Numbered from the stretch's first letter, positions 10,384 to 20,412 are shown. The stretch is 64,000 bases of DNA from Demequina sediminis (GCF_030296675.1 NZ_AP027736.1:2542001-2606000), one strand, 5' to 3'. Translations and numbers: made by a program. Notes: generated by a model not told the origin, from the sequence alone.

Positions 10384-11886
10384 GTGACTTCCACGACTTT
10401 CGCCGAACTCGGCGTTCCCACACACCTCACCGACGTCCTCGAGCGCGAGGGCAAGACCCACGCGTTCCCGATCCAGGTCGACACGCTCCCCGACACGCTC
10501 GCGGGACGCGACGTGCTGGGGCGCGGCCGCACCGGCTCCGGCAAGACGCTCGCGTTCTCCCTGCCGATGGTCGCGCGACTAGGCCAGGCGGGCGGCCGTG
10601 CGCGCCCGGGCAAGCCCCGCGCGCTCGTGCTCGCCCCCACCCGCGAGCTTGCGACGCAGATCGACGCCGTCATCGCGCCGCTCGCCGCCGCATACGGCCT
10701 CACCACCACCACGATCTTCGGCGGCGTGAGCCAGCACCGCCAGGAGCAGGCGCTCGGACGCGGCGTCGACATCGTCGTGGCCTGCCCCGGCCGTCTCGAG
10801 GACCTCATGCGTCAGCGTCACGTGTCGCTCGACGCGGTCGAGATCACCGTGCTCGACGAGGCCGACCACATGGCCGACCTCGGCTTCCTGCCCGGCGTCA
10901 CGCGCATCATGACCGCGACTCCCGCCAAGGGCCAGCGACTCCTGTTCTCCGCGACGCTCGACAACGGCGTGGACAAGCTCGTCAAGCGCTTCCTGTCGAA
11001 CCCGATTATGCACTCGGTCGACACCGAGTCCAGCCCGGTCGAGGCCATGACGCACCACGTGCTGCACGTCGCGGGCGCGGATGCCAAGCGCGACGTGGTC
11101 CAGGCACTTGCCTCGGGTCGCGGCCGCCGCATCCTGTTCATGCGCACCAAGCACCAGGCGAAGAAGCTCGCGAAGCAGCTCACGGCGGCGGGCATCCCCG
11201 CGGTCGACCTGCACGGCAACCTGTCGCAGGCCGCGCGTGACCGCAACCTTGCCGCCTTTGCCGGCAACACTCACCGCGTGCTGGTCGCGACGGACGTCGC
11301 CGCTCGCGGCGTGCACGTCGACGGCGTCGAGCTGGTGGTCCACGTGGACCCGCCGGCCGAGCACAAGGCGTACCTCCACCGCTCGGGCCGCACGGCTCGC
11401 GCCGGCTCCGCGGGCGACGTGGTGACCGTGGTGCTTCCCGAGCAGCGCCGCGAGACCGAGCAGCTCCTGCGCAAGGCCGCGATCCGCGTCCGCCCCCAGG
11501 CCGTCAACGCGGCATCCGCCGAGGTTGTCGCGTTGATCGGCGAGGTGGCACCGTTCGTGGCTCCGGCCGATGCCGTGGTTCCGGGCACCCCCACGCAGCA
11601 GCGTGGGCAGGGGTCGCGCTCGCGCGGCAACGGCGGTGCCGGTGGTGCGGGCGGCCGCGGTCGCCGCGGTGGGCAGGCACGTGCCGGGCAGCCGCGCACG
11701 GGCTCCGGCTCGGCCACGGGTGCGCAGTCGCGTCCTCAGGGCCACGGTGCACACGGTGGCCAGGGCTCGACCGGCGGCGCGTCCCGCGCGGGAGGCGCGT
11801 CCTCCGGCGCCTCTCACTCGGGCGGTGCCGCCGCGTTCTCGAGCCGTGGTGGCTCGGGCGGCGGTCGCGCGCGTCGTTCGCGCTAG
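10384..11886 (+). CDS. DEAD-box ATP-dependent RNA helicase
   Basis: A 500-residue RNA helicase, probably acting in RNA folding, decay or ribosome assembly. Motifs in order are Walker A GRTGSGKT (48-55), Ia APTRELA, DEAD (158-161), SAT, then the helicase C-terminal domain with VATDVAARGVH and HRSGRTARAG. From about residue 400 the protein becomes a Gly/Arg/Ser/Gln-rich low-complexity tail, as in other actinobacterial RhlE-like helicases. It starts with GTG. A strong hairpin follows the stop. Confidence 0.93.
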   Translation: MTSTTFAELGVPTHLTDVLEREGKTHAFPIQVDTLPDTLAGRDVLGRGRTGSGKTLAFSLPMVARLGQAGGRARPGKPRALVLAPTRELATQIDAVIAPLAAAYGLTTTTIFGGVSQHRQEQALGRGVDIVVACPGRLEDLMRQRHVSLDAVEITVLDEADHMADLGFLPGVTRIMTATPAKGQRLLFSATLDNGVDKLVKRFLSNPIMHSVDTESSPVEAMTHHVLHVAGADAKRDVVQALASGRGRRILFMRTKHQAKKLAKQLTAAGIPAVDLHGNLSQAARDRNLAAFAGNTHRVLVATDVAARGVHVDGVELVVHVDPPAEHKAYLHRSGRTARAGSAGDVVTVVLPEQRRETEQLLRKAAIRVRPQAVNAASAEVVALIGEVAPFVAPADAVVPGTPTQQRGQGSRSRGNGGAGGAGGRGRRGGQARAGQPRTGSGSATGAQSRPQGHGAHGGQGSTGGASRAGGASSGASHSGGAAAFSSRGGSGGGRARRSR

Positions 11887-11934
11887 CTTCCCTCGCTCGC
11901 TCCCGGCGCTCCGCACGGAGTCCGGAGCGACACT

Positions 11935-11968
11935 CCGATGGACGGTCCCGCAGGGGGCCGTCCATCGG
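11935..11968 (+). terminator. Hairpin terminator after the helicase
   Basis: CCGATGGACGG pairs with CCGTCCATCGG (11-base perfect stem, 12-base loop), followed by a short CGTTT. It lies 49 bases after the helicase stop. Confidence 0.7.
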
Positions 11969-12015
11969 CGTTTCCGGGTCTTGTGGAATCGCCGCGAATC
12001 GGATATCTGTGGCAC

Positions 12016-12432
12016 ATGCCCCGCGGCGATGCGAAACCCCTGGTCGGGCGTCGGTTCCAGATCGACAGCCGAGACCTGCCCCGTGCCTTCGCGCACGACG
12101 GAGACGACCCGCTGCGCGCGCACGCCTTCTGGACCGCCTGGCCGCGTCGCGACAGGGACGGCACGCTGCGTGCCGAGAGGATCGGTGCGCTCGCGCGTCT
12201 GTCTCCCCGCCTGCGGGTGCTCGCAGAGGATCCGCGTCCCGAGCTGCGCGTCACCTACGCGCTGTGCTTCTCGATCCTCGCGTGGGCGGGACGCGCGCCG
12301 TCGGATCGCGAGGTGTGGCGCACGCTGCTGGGCCTGAGCAAGTACGACGACGACCCCGCGGTGCGCGCGGCCGCCGAGGAGGCGCTCGCGATCTTCGAGC
12401 GACTGGGCACGGTCGCGCGCGACGTGGCGTGA
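12016..12432 (+). CDS. Hypothetical protein, HEAT-like helical
   Basis: A 138-residue soluble protein beginning MPRGDAKPLVGRRF. The C-terminal half (DPAVRAAAEEALAIFERLG) looks like an alpha-helical HEAT-type repeat. No family was recognised. An earlier in-frame ATG at 11938 would start inside the terminator hairpin and was rejected. No strong ribosome site is visible, so expression is less certain than for neighbours, but codon use is normal for the genome. Confidence 0.5.
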   Translation: MPRGDAKPLVGRRFQIDSRDLPRAFAHDGDDPLRAHAFWTAWPRRDRDGTLRAERIGALARLSPRLRVLAEDPRPELRVTYALCFSILAWAGRAPSDREVWRTLLGLSKYDDDPAVRAAAEEALAIFERLGTVARDVA

Positions 12433-12487
12433 GTTCCAGCGCCTGCTCCCCACCTGCCCCCACCCCGCACCCGTCCCGCGCCCCTCT

Positions 12488-12644
12488 TGCGGCTCCGCCA
12501 CCCCGCGCCCACCCCGCGCCCCTCTTGCGGCTCCGCCACACAAGCCGCCCGGGGCATCGTCCCTGAGCGCGCCTCCGGGCGCGACACGCCGGCGACACGC
12601 CGAGACCCGTGTGGCGGAGCCGCGATTCCGTGTGGCGGAGCCGC
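12488..12644. repeat. Four copies of a 15-base intergenic repeat (family B)
   Basis: GCGGCTCCGCCAC occurs at about 12489-12501 and, in the longer form GCGGCTCCGCCACAC, at 12527-12541. Its inverse GTGTGGCGGAGCCGC occurs at 12609-12623 and 12630-12644. The first two lie in a tandem duplication of about 38 bases. This accounts for most of the gene-free gap 12433-12756. The same sequence forms a perfect inverted repeat at 40164-40271. Confidence 0.8.
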
Positions 12645-12741
12645 GGGGGCGGCGCGCGGGAGAGGCGCGGAGCCGCGGAAGGCAGGTGAGGCGGCGCGGA
12701 AGGCAGGTGAGGAGGCGCGCCCGACGGTCGGAGCCAGCGCC

Positions 12742-12747
12742 TAGACT
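12742..12747 (+). promoter_or_regulatory. -10 box of pcrA, near-leaderless
   Basis: TAGACT lies nine bases before the ATG at 12757. That spacing implies transcription starting at or within a few bases of the start codon, with no Shine-Dalgarno. Confidence 0.5.
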
Positions 12748-12756
12748 TTCCGGGTC

Positions 12757-15115
12757 ATGGATGCGCTCTTCGACCTCTCTGAGGCCCCCAGTCCCCGCTC
12801 GTCTCCGGGCTCAACCCGCCGCAGGCCGAGGCCGTGCTCCACGCGGGCGACGCGCTGCTCATCATGGCGGGAGCGGGATCGGGCAAGACCCGCGTCCTCA
12901 CGCATCGGATCGCGCACCTGCTCGAGGCGGGGCGCGCGCGTCCGCACCAGATCCTCGCGATCACCTTCACCAACAAGGCGGCGGCCGAGATGCGCGAGCG
13001 TGTCGAGGCGCTCGTGGGCCCCGAGGCACGCGGCATGTGGGTGTCGACGTTCCACAGCGCGTGCGTGCGCATCCTGCGCAGCGACCACGAGCTCGCGGGG
13101 CTCAGCAGCTCCTTCTCGATCTACGACACGTCGGACTCGATCAACCTCATGAAGCTCGTCATGAAGGAGCTCGACCTCGACCCCAAGAAGTTCACCCCCG
13201 CGCTCTGCTGGGACGGATCGGGAAGTTCAAGGACGAGCTGATCGACCCCGAGGTTGCGCTTGCGGGGGCCGCGATGGCGTCGCGCTTCTCAATCGAGCAT
13301 GCCGCCGCGCACGCGTATCCGCTGTACCAGCGCCGGCTCGCGGCGGCCAACGCCGTCGACTTCGACGACATCATCGTGCGCACGGTGCGGCTTCTCCAGG
13401 ATCACCCGCAGGTGGCGCGCGCGTATCGCGAGCGCTTCCGCCACATCCTGGTCGATGAGTACCAGGACACCAACCACGCGCAGTATGTGCTCGTGCGCGA
13501 GCTGGTCGGGCCCGCCGACGATGCAAGCCTCCCGCCCGCCGAGCTCACGGTCGTCGGTGACGCTGACCAGTCGATCTACGCGTTCCGCGGCGCGACCATT
13601 CGCAACATCCTCGAGTTTGAAAAGGACTATCCGAACGCGCACATCGTGCGCCTCGAGCAGAACTACCGTTCGACGCAGAACATCCTGTCCGCGGCCAACG
13701 CGGTGATCGCGAACAACTCGGACCGCCGTCCCAAGAACCTGTGGACGGACTCGGGCGCGGGCGCGACCATCACGGGCTACGCCGCGGACACCGAGCAGGG
13801 CGAGGCGCAGTACATCGCGACCGAGATCCGCCGCCTCATCGACGCGAACGAGGCCCAGCCTTCGGACATCGCGATCATGTACCGCGCGAACGCGCAGTCC
13901 CGCGCGATCGAGGAGCGCTTCATCCGCGCCGAGATCCCCTACAAGGTCGTCGGCGGCACGCGCTTCTATGAGCGCAAGGAGATCAAGGACATGCTCGCGT
14001 ACCTCGCCGCCGTGGTGAACGAGGATGACGACATCGCGACCCGCCGCATCATCAACACGCCCAAGCGTGGAATCGGGGACACGGCGGTGGACTCCGTCGA
14101 GGCGGTGCGCCGCTCGCTCGCGCTCGCTGGCGAGCAGGTGAGCTTCGGGACGTCGCTGAGGCGCCTGGACGATGCCGGGCTTGCGGCCCGCTCGCGGCGC
14201 GCCATCGAGGACTTCGTGCGGCTCATGGACGACCTGCGCGCGCTCGCGAAGGACAACGGCGCTGCGGGGGTGCTCGACGCGATCGCGGACCGCAGCGGCA
14301 TGCTGGCGTCGCTGCGATCGAGCGAAGACCCGCAGGACGCGAGCCGCATCGAGAACATCATGGAGCTCGTCGCGGTGGGGCGTGAGTTCTCCGAGGACAA
14401 CCCCGAGGGCACGCTCGCCGACTTCCTCGAGAAGGTCGCGCTGGTCGCCGATGCCGATCAGGTGCCCGATGCCGACGGCACCGGCGGCGTGGTCACGATG
14501 ATGACCCTGCACACCGCGAAGGGCCTCGAGTTCCCCGTGGTCTTCCTCACGGGCATGGAGGACGGCACGTTCCCGCACATGCGGTCGATCGAGTCGGGCG
14601 ACCTCAAGGACATGGAGGAGGAGCGGCGCCTTGCCTACGTGGGCCTCACTCGCGCGCGCGAGCGGCTCTACCTCACGCGAGCCGAGGCGCGGTCCTCGTG
14701 GGGATCCCCGCAGTACTTCGGCGCGAGCCGCTTTGTCGAGGAGATCCCGGCCGATCTCATGACGTGGACGCGCGCCGCGGTCACGATGTCCTCGCTGCGT
14801 GCCACCTCGGACCGCGGCAGCTCCCGCTCCGGCGCATGGTCGGGCATGGGCTACGGCGGCAACCAGGATCGCGAGGACGGCAACACGTATTCGCGCGCGG
14901 GTGCGGTCAGCACGCGGCGGGTGCCGCCGAGCCCGCCGGGCGTGGGCTCGGGGGACATCGGCTTCGAGGTGGGCGAGCGCGTGCTGCACGACAAGCACGG
15001 CATGGGCAAGGTCGTGGGCACCGAGGGCGTGGGCCGCAACGCGGTGGTCAAGGTCGACTTCGGCGGCGACGTGAAGCGCCTCGTGTTGCGCTTCAACAAC
15101 CTCGACAAGCTGTAG
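12757..15115 (+). CDS. pcrA: ATP-dependent DNA helicase PcrA/UvrD, two frameshifts in this sequence
   Basis: A superfamily 1A 3'-5' DNA helicase for repair and for clearing stalled RNA polymerase. The pieces in order are MDALFDLSEAP, then (second frame) LNPPQAEAVLHAGDALLI with Walker A GAGSGKT and TFTNKAAAEM. In a third frame follow VDEYQDTN, GDADQSIYAFRGA, QNYRSTQ, TLHTAKGLEFP and VGLTRARERL. The C-terminal Tudor-like tail (HDKHGMGKVVG) is known to bind RNA polymerase in PcrA. Breaks fall at about 12785-12792 and 13192-13200. Adding one C to each C5 run gives EAPQSPLVSGLNPPQ and FTPRALLGRIGKFK, about 786 codons, the normal length. Confidence 0.93.
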
Positions 15116-15133
15116 CCGCCAGCGCTAGCATTC

Positions 15134-15168
15134 CCCCAGGTAGGCGTCGGTGCCGACGCCTCATGGGG
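15134..15168 (+). terminator. Hairpin terminator after pcrA
   Basis: CCCC...AGGCGTCGG pairs with CCGACGCCT...GGGG: a nine-base perfect core at 15142-15161 with a two-base loop and flanking C/G pairing. It lies about 20 bases after the pcrA stop and just before the next gene. Confidence 0.65.
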
Positions 15169-15172
15169 GACG

Positions 15173-15790
15173 ATGCGCGGGTGGGCCTGGGCGGGAGCGG
15201 TCGCCGTGGCGGTGATCGTGGCCGCGCTCGCGGTGCCCTGGGTGCCGGCGGCGGCCGTCAGCACGGTGCCGGTCGAGCGCGAGTGGACGCTCACGGACGA
15301 GCAGTCGGGCCACTGCGTCGACGTCGGCTTCTCCACCACGCTTGAGGGCACGGAGCGACGCCCCGTGATCGCGGCGCTGCCGTGGCGCGTGTGGACGGAC
15401 ACGTCGCTCGTGGGCGACACGATCGCGAGCGTGCACGCCGGCACCGGTTGCACGGGCGTGGGCGAGCTCAGCGCCATCGACGCAGGGATCGTGGTGGGGG
15501 ATGCGACGTGCGGCGAGTGGGACTTCGGGCCGCCGTCGATGGGCGACTCGCTCGCCGAGATGACGTTCGGCTGCGACGAGACCTCACTGCGCTTCGATGT
15601 CGGGAGCCTCGACGCGGCAACCGGCACGGAGTCGCACCAGGAGGTGTACCCGTGGTGGGGCATCGGCCGCGACGGCTGCATCGAGGTCGTCGCGTGGGCG
15701 ACCATCAGCTCGACGCGCGGTGAAGCGGCGTTCTCGGCTAGCGTCCCCGGTCCCGAGCGCGCGACCTTCTGCCTGTCCGACGCGGACTGA
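15173..15790 (+). CDS. Exported protein of unknown function
   Basis: A 205-residue protein with an N-terminal signal peptide or anchor (MRGWAWAGAVAVAVIVAALA, possible cleavage near residues 28-30). The mature part of about 175 residues is Asp/Glu/Thr-rich with six cysteines (HCVD, GCTG, TCGE, GCDE, GCIE, FCLS), suggesting disulfides outside the cell. No family was recognised. The start codon lies inside a copy of the GGACGATGC motif. In many actinobacteria an exported protein occupies the pcrA-sucC interval, but usually an M23 peptidase; no peptidase motif is present here. Confidence 0.65.
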   Translation: MRGWAWAGAVAVAVIVAALAVPWVPAAAVSTVPVEREWTLTDEQSGHCVDVGFSTTLEGTERRPVIAALPWRVWTDTSLVGDTIASVHAGTGCTGVGELSAIDAGIVVGDATCGEWDFGPPSMGDSLAEMTFGCDETSLRFDVGSLDAATGTESHQEVYPWWGIGRDGCIEVVAWATISSTRGEAAFSASVPGPERATFCLSDAD

Positions 15791-15853
15791 ACCCGCGCAT
15801 CGTCCGATCCAAGCGCAACTCCGCACCCGCGCCGGCACCCGAACCCTGCGCAC

Positions 15854-15924
15854 GTCACACATCTGACGCCGGGTAATCCGGAGTCCCCGTGTGGCTCGCG
15901 CGCACCGGTCGCCAGATGTGTGAC
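15854..15924. repeat. Intergenic inverted repeat (family A)
   Basis: GTCACACATCTG (15854-15865) is repeated inverted as CAGATGTGTGAC (15913-15924) with 47 bases between. It is closely related to the pair at 55312-55391. It lies in the gap 15791-16039 before ldh and may be a terminator, a regulator site or a small mobile remnant. Confidence 0.7.
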
Positions 15925-16001
15925 TTCCGGAACGGGGGTGGGGTCGGGGTGCGGGGAAAAGGGACGCGAGCGAGGTGGGGGCGCGGCCCGGGCGGGCGGA
16001 C

Positions 16002-16007
16002 TAGGCT
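16002..16007 (+). promoter_or_regulatory. -10 box of ldh
   Basis: TAGGCT lies 32 bases before the ldh ATG, leaving room for a short leader containing the GGAGG ribosome site. No clear -35 is seen. Confidence 0.45.
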
Positions 16008-16039
16008 CGTACCCGGATCATCGAACCTCCGGAGGAACC

Positions 16040-16996
16040 ATGGAAACCAAGACGTCGAAGGTGTCGATCGTGGGTGCGGGAGCCGTGGGCTCGACCCTCG
16101 CATACGCGGGACTGATGCGCGGATTCGCGCGTACCGTGGCGCTCTACGACATCAACAAGGCCAAGGTCGAGGCGGAGGCGCTCGACCTCGCGCAGGGCAT
16201 CCAGTTCATGCCCGAGGCGACCGTGCTCGGCTCGAACGACGTCGGCGTGGTGGAGGGCTCGGACGTGGTCGTCATCACCGCCGGCGCCAAGCAGCAGCCC
16301 GGCCAGAGCCGCATGGACCTGGCCGGTGCGACCATCTCGCTCATGGACAAGGTCCTGCCGCCGCTGCTCGAGGCCGCGCCCGACGCGATCTACATCCTGG
16401 TCACGAACCCCGTCGACGTGGTCACGTACGCGGCCATCAAGAAGTCGGGCATGGACCCGGCGCACATGTTCGGCTCGGGCACGGTGCTGGACAGCTCGCG
16501 CCTGCGCCACGAGATCGCGCGAGAGTGCGACGTCGCCGTGGGCAACGTGCACGCCTACATCGCGGGCGAGCACGGCGACACCGAGGTCGCGCTGTGGTCG
16601 TCGGCGACCATCGGCGGCCTGCCGCTCAACGAGTGGAAGGGTCGCGACGGCAAGGTCGTCATGACCGAGGACGTGCGTGAGCGCATCCACCACGACGTCA
16701 TGCGCTCCGCCTACACGATCATCGAGGGCAAGGGCGCGACCAACTACGCGATCGGCGCCGCCGGCGCGCGCATCGTCGAGGCGGTCCTGGGCGACCAGCG
16801 CCGCGTCCTGCCGGTCTCGACGCTCATCGAGTACCCCGGCGTCGGCGAGGTCTGCATGTCCCTGCCGGCCGTCGTGGGACGCAACGGCATCGAGCACCAG
16901 GTGCAGGTGCCGGTGGACGATGCCGAGAGGGCGGCGCTCGACGCGTCCGCCGCGTCGATTCGTGAGACCGCGACGAGGTTCGGCGCGGGCGGCTGA
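16040..16996 (+). CDS. ldh: L-lactate dehydrogenase
   Basis: Reduces pyruvate to L-lactate with NADH. The 318-residue protein has the NAD-binding GAGAVGS (12-18), the substrate/active-site loop Arg in QSRMDLA, the NPVDVVT motif and catalytic His178 in GEHGDTE. The residues fit lactate rather than malate dehydrogenase: Gln in the KQQPGQSR loop and the NPVDV pattern. Start chosen at the ATG with GGAGGAA eight bases upstream. A separate malate dehydrogenase is at 38951. Confidence 0.93.
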   Translation: METKTSKVSIVGAGAVGSTLAYAGLMRGFARTVALYDINKAKVEAEALDLAQGIQFMPEATVLGSNDVGVVEGSDVVVITAGAKQQPGQSRMDLAGATISLMDKVLPPLLEAAPDAIYILVTNPVDVVTYAAIKKSGMDPAHMFGSGTVLDSSRLRHEIARECDVAVGNVHAYIAGEHGDTEVALWSSATIGGLPLNEWKGRDGKVVMTEDVRERIHHDVMRSAYTIIEGKGATNYAIGAAGARIVEAVLGDQRRVLPVSTLIEYPGVGEVCMSLPAVVGRNGIEHQVQVPVDDAERAALDASAASIRETATRFGAGG

Positions 16997-17048
16997 GCGC
17001 ACGACGGCGGGCAGGGGACCATGGTCCCGAATGGGCGGCCGATCTCGG

Positions 17049-17054
17049 TAGGCT
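17049..17054 (+). promoter_or_regulatory. -10 box of sucCD
   Basis: TAGGCT lies about 60 bases before the sucC ATG. A perfect 14-base palindrome GGGACCATGGTCCC (17015-17028) lies 20 bases upstream of it, near the -35 position, and could be an operator (inference). Confidence 0.4.
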
Positions 17055-17114
17055 GAGCCTGGACCATCGGACCAGCGCGCCGACGAGGGCGCGCGTATCG
17101 CGTGAGGACAGTGC

Positions 17115-18286
17115 ATGGACCTGTACGAGTACCAGGCGCGCGACATGTTCGAGAAGCACGGCGTACCCGTGCTTCCCGGAATCGTCGCCACGACCCCCGC
17201 CGAGGCACGCGCCGCGGCAGAGCAGCTGGGCGGCGGCGTGGTCGTCGTCAAGGCGCAGGTGAAGACCGGAGGCCGCGGCAAGGCCGGTGGCGTCAAGGTC
17301 GCCCGCTCCCCGAGGAGGCCGAGGCACACGCCGCGGCGATCCTGGGCATGGACATCAAGGGCCACACGGTCCACCGCGTGATGATCGCGGCCGGCGCGCA
17401 GATCGCCGAGGAGTACTACTTCAGCGTGCTGCTCGACCGCGCCGAGCGGCGCTACCTCGCGATGTGCTCGGTCGAGGGCGGCATGGAGATCGAGCAGCTC
17501 GCGGTCGAGCGTCCCGACGCCCTCGCGCGCGTCGCGGTCGACCCGCTGGTGGGCATCGATGCCGCGAAGGCCGCCGAGATCGTCGCCGTCGCGAACTTCC
17601 CCGAGGACCTGCGCGGTCCCGTCGCGGACGTCATTCAGAAGCTGTGGACCGTCTACGCCGAGGAAGACGCGACCCTGGTCGAGGTCAACCCGCTCGTCCG
17701 CACCGAGGACGGGAGCATCGTCGCCCTCGACGGCAAGGTGACGCTCGACGAGAACGCGGGCTTCCGCCACGCCGACCACGAGGCGCTCGAGGACAAGGCC
17801 GCGGCCGACCCCCTCGAGGCCAAGGCCAAGGCGCTCGACCTCAACTACGTCAAGCTCGACGGCGCGGTGGGAATCATCGGCAACGGCGCGGGGCTCGTGA
17901 TGTCCACGCTCGACGTGGTCGCGTACGCGGGCGAGCAGTTCGGCGGGGTCAAGCCCGCGAACTTCCTCGACATCGGTGGCGGCGCGTCCGCGGCCGTGAT
18001 GGCCAACGGCCTCGACGTGATCCTCAACGATCCTCAGGTGAAGAGCGTGTTCGTCAACGTCTTCGGCGGCATCACCAGCTGCATCGAGGTCGCCAACGGA
18101 ATCGTCGGCGCGCTCGAGACGCTGGGCGACGAGGCCTCGAAGCCCCTCGTGGTGCGCCTCGACGGCAACGCCGTCGAGGAGGGCCGCGCGATCCTGGCCG
18201 CCGCCAACCACCCGCTCGTGACCATCGTCGAGACCATGGACGGCGCGGCGGCGAAGGCCGCAGAGCTCGCCGCCGCGGCCGCCTAA
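17115..18286 (+). CDS. sucC: Succinyl-CoA synthetase beta subunit, frameshifted in this sequence
   Basis: With SucD, it interconverts succinyl-CoA and succinate with ADP or GDP phosphorylation. [19 protein letters not shown] and the ATP-grasp start [19 protein letters not shown] are in one frame. [17 protein letters not shown] and the rest, through NFLDIGGGA and NVFGGITSC, are in another. At 17310-17313 the sequence has CTCCCCGAGG where one more C gives the expected ARSPEEAEAH, restoring 390 codons (normal length). It lies nine bases before sucD. Confidence 0.94.
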
Positions 18287-18295
18287 GGAGCACTC

Positions 18296-19180
18296 ATGGC
18301 CATCTTCCTCACCGCAGACTCCAAGGTCGTCGTCCAGGGCATGACCGGCTCGGAGGGCATGAAGCACACCACGCGCATGCTCGCCTCGGGCACGCAGATC
18401 GTGGGCGGCGTCAACCCGCGCAAGGCCGGCGAGCAGGTCGACTTCCCCGGCGACGTCACGATTCCCGTATTCGGCTCGGTCGCCGATGCCATGGCCGCGA
18501 CGGGCGCCGACGTCTCGGTGGTCTTCGTGCCGCCCGCCTTCACCAAGGCGGCGGTCATCGAGGCCGTCGACGCCGGCATGCCGCTCATCGTCATCATCAC
18601 CGAGGGCGTTCCCGTCGCCGACACCGCGGAGTTCTTCGCGTACGCGCAGTCCAAGGGCACGCGGCTCATCGGCCCCAACTGCCCCGGCCTCATCACGCCC
18701 GGCCAGTCGAACGTGGGCATCACCCCCGCGACCATCACCGGACCCGGACGGATCGGCCTCGTGTCGAAGTCCGGCACGCTGACCTATCAGATGCTGTTCG
18801 AACTGCGCGACCTGGGCTTCTCGACCGCCGTCGGAATCGGTGGCGACCCGATCGTGGGCACCACCCACATCGACTGCCTCGAGGCCTTCGAGAACGACCC
18901 AGACACCGCGGCGATCGTGATGATCGGCGAGATCGGCGGCGACGCCGAGGAGCGCGCGGCCGCCTACATCAAGGAGCACGTGACCAAGCCCGTGGTGGGC
19001 TACGTCGCGGGCTTCGAGGCGCCCGAGGGCAAGACGATGGGCCACGCCGGCGCGATCGTGTCCGGCTCTGCGGGCACCGCCCAGGCCAAGAAGGAGGCAC
19101 TCGAGGCCGCCGGCGTCAAGGTCGGCAAGACCCCGTCTGAGACGGCGCGCCTCATGCGGGAGATCCTCACCGCTTCCTGA
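18296..19180 (+). CDS. sucD: Succinyl-CoA synthetase alpha subunit
   Basis: Partner of SucC; carries the phosphohistidine. The 294-residue protein has the CoA-binding domain at the N-terminus ([13 protein letters not shown]), the LIGPNCPG motif, and active-site His250 in [11 protein letters not shown] with AAGGAG upstream. It is followed by a 19-base-stem hairpin. Confidence 0.96.
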   Translation: MAIFLTADSKVVVQGMTGSEGMKHTTRMLASGTQIVGGVNPRKAGEQVDFPGDVTIPVFGSVADAMAATGADVSVVFVPPAFTKAAVIEAVDAGMPLIVIITEGVPVADTAEFFAYAQSKGTRLIGPNCPGLITPGQSNVGITPATITGPGRIGLVSKSGTLTYQMLFELRDLGFSTAVGIGGDPIVGTTHIDCLEAFENDPDTAAIVMIGEIGGDAEERAAAYIKEHVTKPVVGYVAGFEAPEGKTMGHAGAIVSGSAGTAQAKKEALEAAGVKVGKTPSETARLMREILTAS

Positions 19181-19194
19181 CAGTCTCCGTCCAC

Positions 19195-19244
19195 CTGACA
19201 CATGGGTGCTCGAACGGCGCGGTACTCGAGCACCCATGTGTCAG
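19195..19244. terminator. Perfect 19-base hairpin between convergent genes (family A)
   Basis: CTGACACATGGGTGCTCGA and its exact complement TCGAGCACCCATGTGTCAG flank a 12-base loop. It sits 15 bases after sucD and 14 bases from the stop of the minus-strand gene. TGTCAGTCAGGG is directly repeated at 19239-19250 and 19252-19263. There is no T-tract, so a bidirectional terminator is likely but not certain. Confidence 0.65.
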
Positions 19245-19257
19245 TCAGGGGTGTCAG

Positions 19258-20187
19258 TCAGGGTCTGGGCCGGCGCGTCGCGAGGACTCGCAGCAGCATC
19301 TCCCGGCACCACTCGGGCCGCTCGCGCAGGTCCCGAAACGAAAACCTGACGGTGTGCCAGCCTTCGGATGCGAACTCGACGTCCCTGGTGCGATCACTGT
19401 CGACGGCAGTGCGCGACGAGTGATAGCCCGCGCCGTCGAGCTCGATCACCACGCGGCGCGCGCGGTGCAGCGAATCTGCGGTCCGGTCCCGTCCGGCGAT
19501 CCGCATTGCGACGTGCCATTCGAGGTCGCGGAAGCGCTGGCCCGTGAAGACTTCGCGCCTCGCCATCACCTCCGAAGGAGACGTCGCACCGTCCAAGAAG
19601 TCGCCCATGATGGCATCGAAATGCGCACGGTCGGGTAGGCGACGCCGGCGCGCGGCTTCCGAAATCAGTCGCCTCGCGCCCACGATCTTCAGCCACAACG
19701 CCTGGTAGAGAATGTCCTTGCGGCGGTGCGCTGGGGCTCGGGCCCACGCGTCGAGCAGGGCGTCCTCGGCTGCCAGGCACGGCACCATTCGAAAGGTGGA
19801 CCTGGTGCGAGGCATAGGGCGTCGGCTGAGGTCCAGCCACGAAGGCGGGCGCGCATTCCAGTGCGGCGGCCCGATTGCTCTCACTCTTGCCGGGGCGGCG
19901 AAGCGTGGATTCGCAAGGTGAAGGGCGGACTCTCCGCCGATGAGTATCCGGCCCTTGCTCCACACTCGCACGGCGGCGCACCGTACGCGATGGTCCAGCG
20001 CGAGGTCTCCCGCGACGTAGATCCCTGGCAGCACCGAGACCAGTTCGCTGTGCGCGACTGCTGACTCGAGTCCGCGGCGCCCGATGGCGGCGAGAACCTC
20101 GGCGCGCGTCAGCGCCGGCTCGAAAGGCCCGTGGAGGCGCGCGAGGAGCTCCTCGATTGCGCGCGAGACGCGAGCGTGACGGGTCAT
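19258..20187 (-). CDS. AbiEi-like/DUF559 (Vsr-type nuclease fold) protein
   Basis: A 309-residue protein. The N-terminal part (LTRAEVLAAIG...HSELVSVLPGIYV) resembles the winged-helix antitoxin domain of AbiEi proteins. The C-terminal part (RVVIELDGAGYHSS..., D-R-x-R-D, GWHTVRFSFRDL) is a DUF559-type, Vsr-endonuclease-like domain. Such standalone proteins are common in actinobacteria and their function is unknown. No AbiEii partner is adjacent. Codon use is somewhat less extreme in GC than its neighbours, which may mean transfer. Confidence 0.7.
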   Translation of the reverse strand: MTRHARVSRAIEELLARLHGPFEPALTRAEVLAAIGRRGLESAVAHSELVSVLPGIYVAGDLALDHRVRCAAVRVWSKGRILIGGESALHLANPRFAAPARVRAIGPPHWNARPPSWLDLSRRPMPRTRSTFRMVPCLAAEDALLDAWARAPAHRRKDILYQALWLKIVGARRLISEAARRRRLPDRAHFDAIMGDFLDGATSPSEVMARREVFTGQRFRDLEWHVAMRIAGRDRTADSLHRARRVVIELDGAGYHSSRTAVDSDRTRDVEFASEGWHTVRFSFRDLRERPEWCREMLLRVLATRRPRP

Positions 20188-20264
20188 GCGTCATGGTCCG
20201 TCGCGGGGCTCGGCGCGTGCAGGTGACCGCGAGAATCTGTGGACAGCGACGTCACCCCGCGCCC

Positions 20265-20318
20265 CGCTGACACAACAGTGTCCAGAACGCTGCGAAATCG
20301 GGCACCCACGTGTCAGCG
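20265..20318. repeat. Intergenic inverted repeat (family A)
   Basis: CGCTGACAC (20265-20273) is inverted as GTGTCAGCG (20310-20318). The right side, GGGCACCCACGTGTCAG, closely resembles the right arm of the sucD hairpin. It lies in the gap 20188-20412 between divergent genes, so here it cannot be a simple terminator. Confidence 0.6.
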
Positions 20319-20412
20319 AGACGGGGTAGGGGGCGACGGAGCGGACGGGGCAGCAGGACGCGGTCCGGACCCCGCGCGCCGGTCCGCCGCATTGCGACCG
20401 CGCCGCGCGACC

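Noticed and set aside
12488-12644. CRISPR array
   Set aside because: The repeats are short, in both orientations, without regular spacers, and no cas gene is nearby.
17015-17028. Terminator at palindrome GGGACCATGGTCCC after ldh
   Set aside because: The palindrome leaves almost no loop, so it is a poor RNA hairpin. It fits a DNA-binding site better and is mentioned with the sucCD promoter.
16001-19237. A 1,078-codon minus-strand frame antisense to ldh and sucCD
   Set aside because: High-GC shadow frame. It is rich in Arg/His/Gly/Asp with no domain, and the plus strand carries conserved genes throughout. Similar shadows lie opposite guaA (3852-5537) and the helicase/DUF region (10579-12543).
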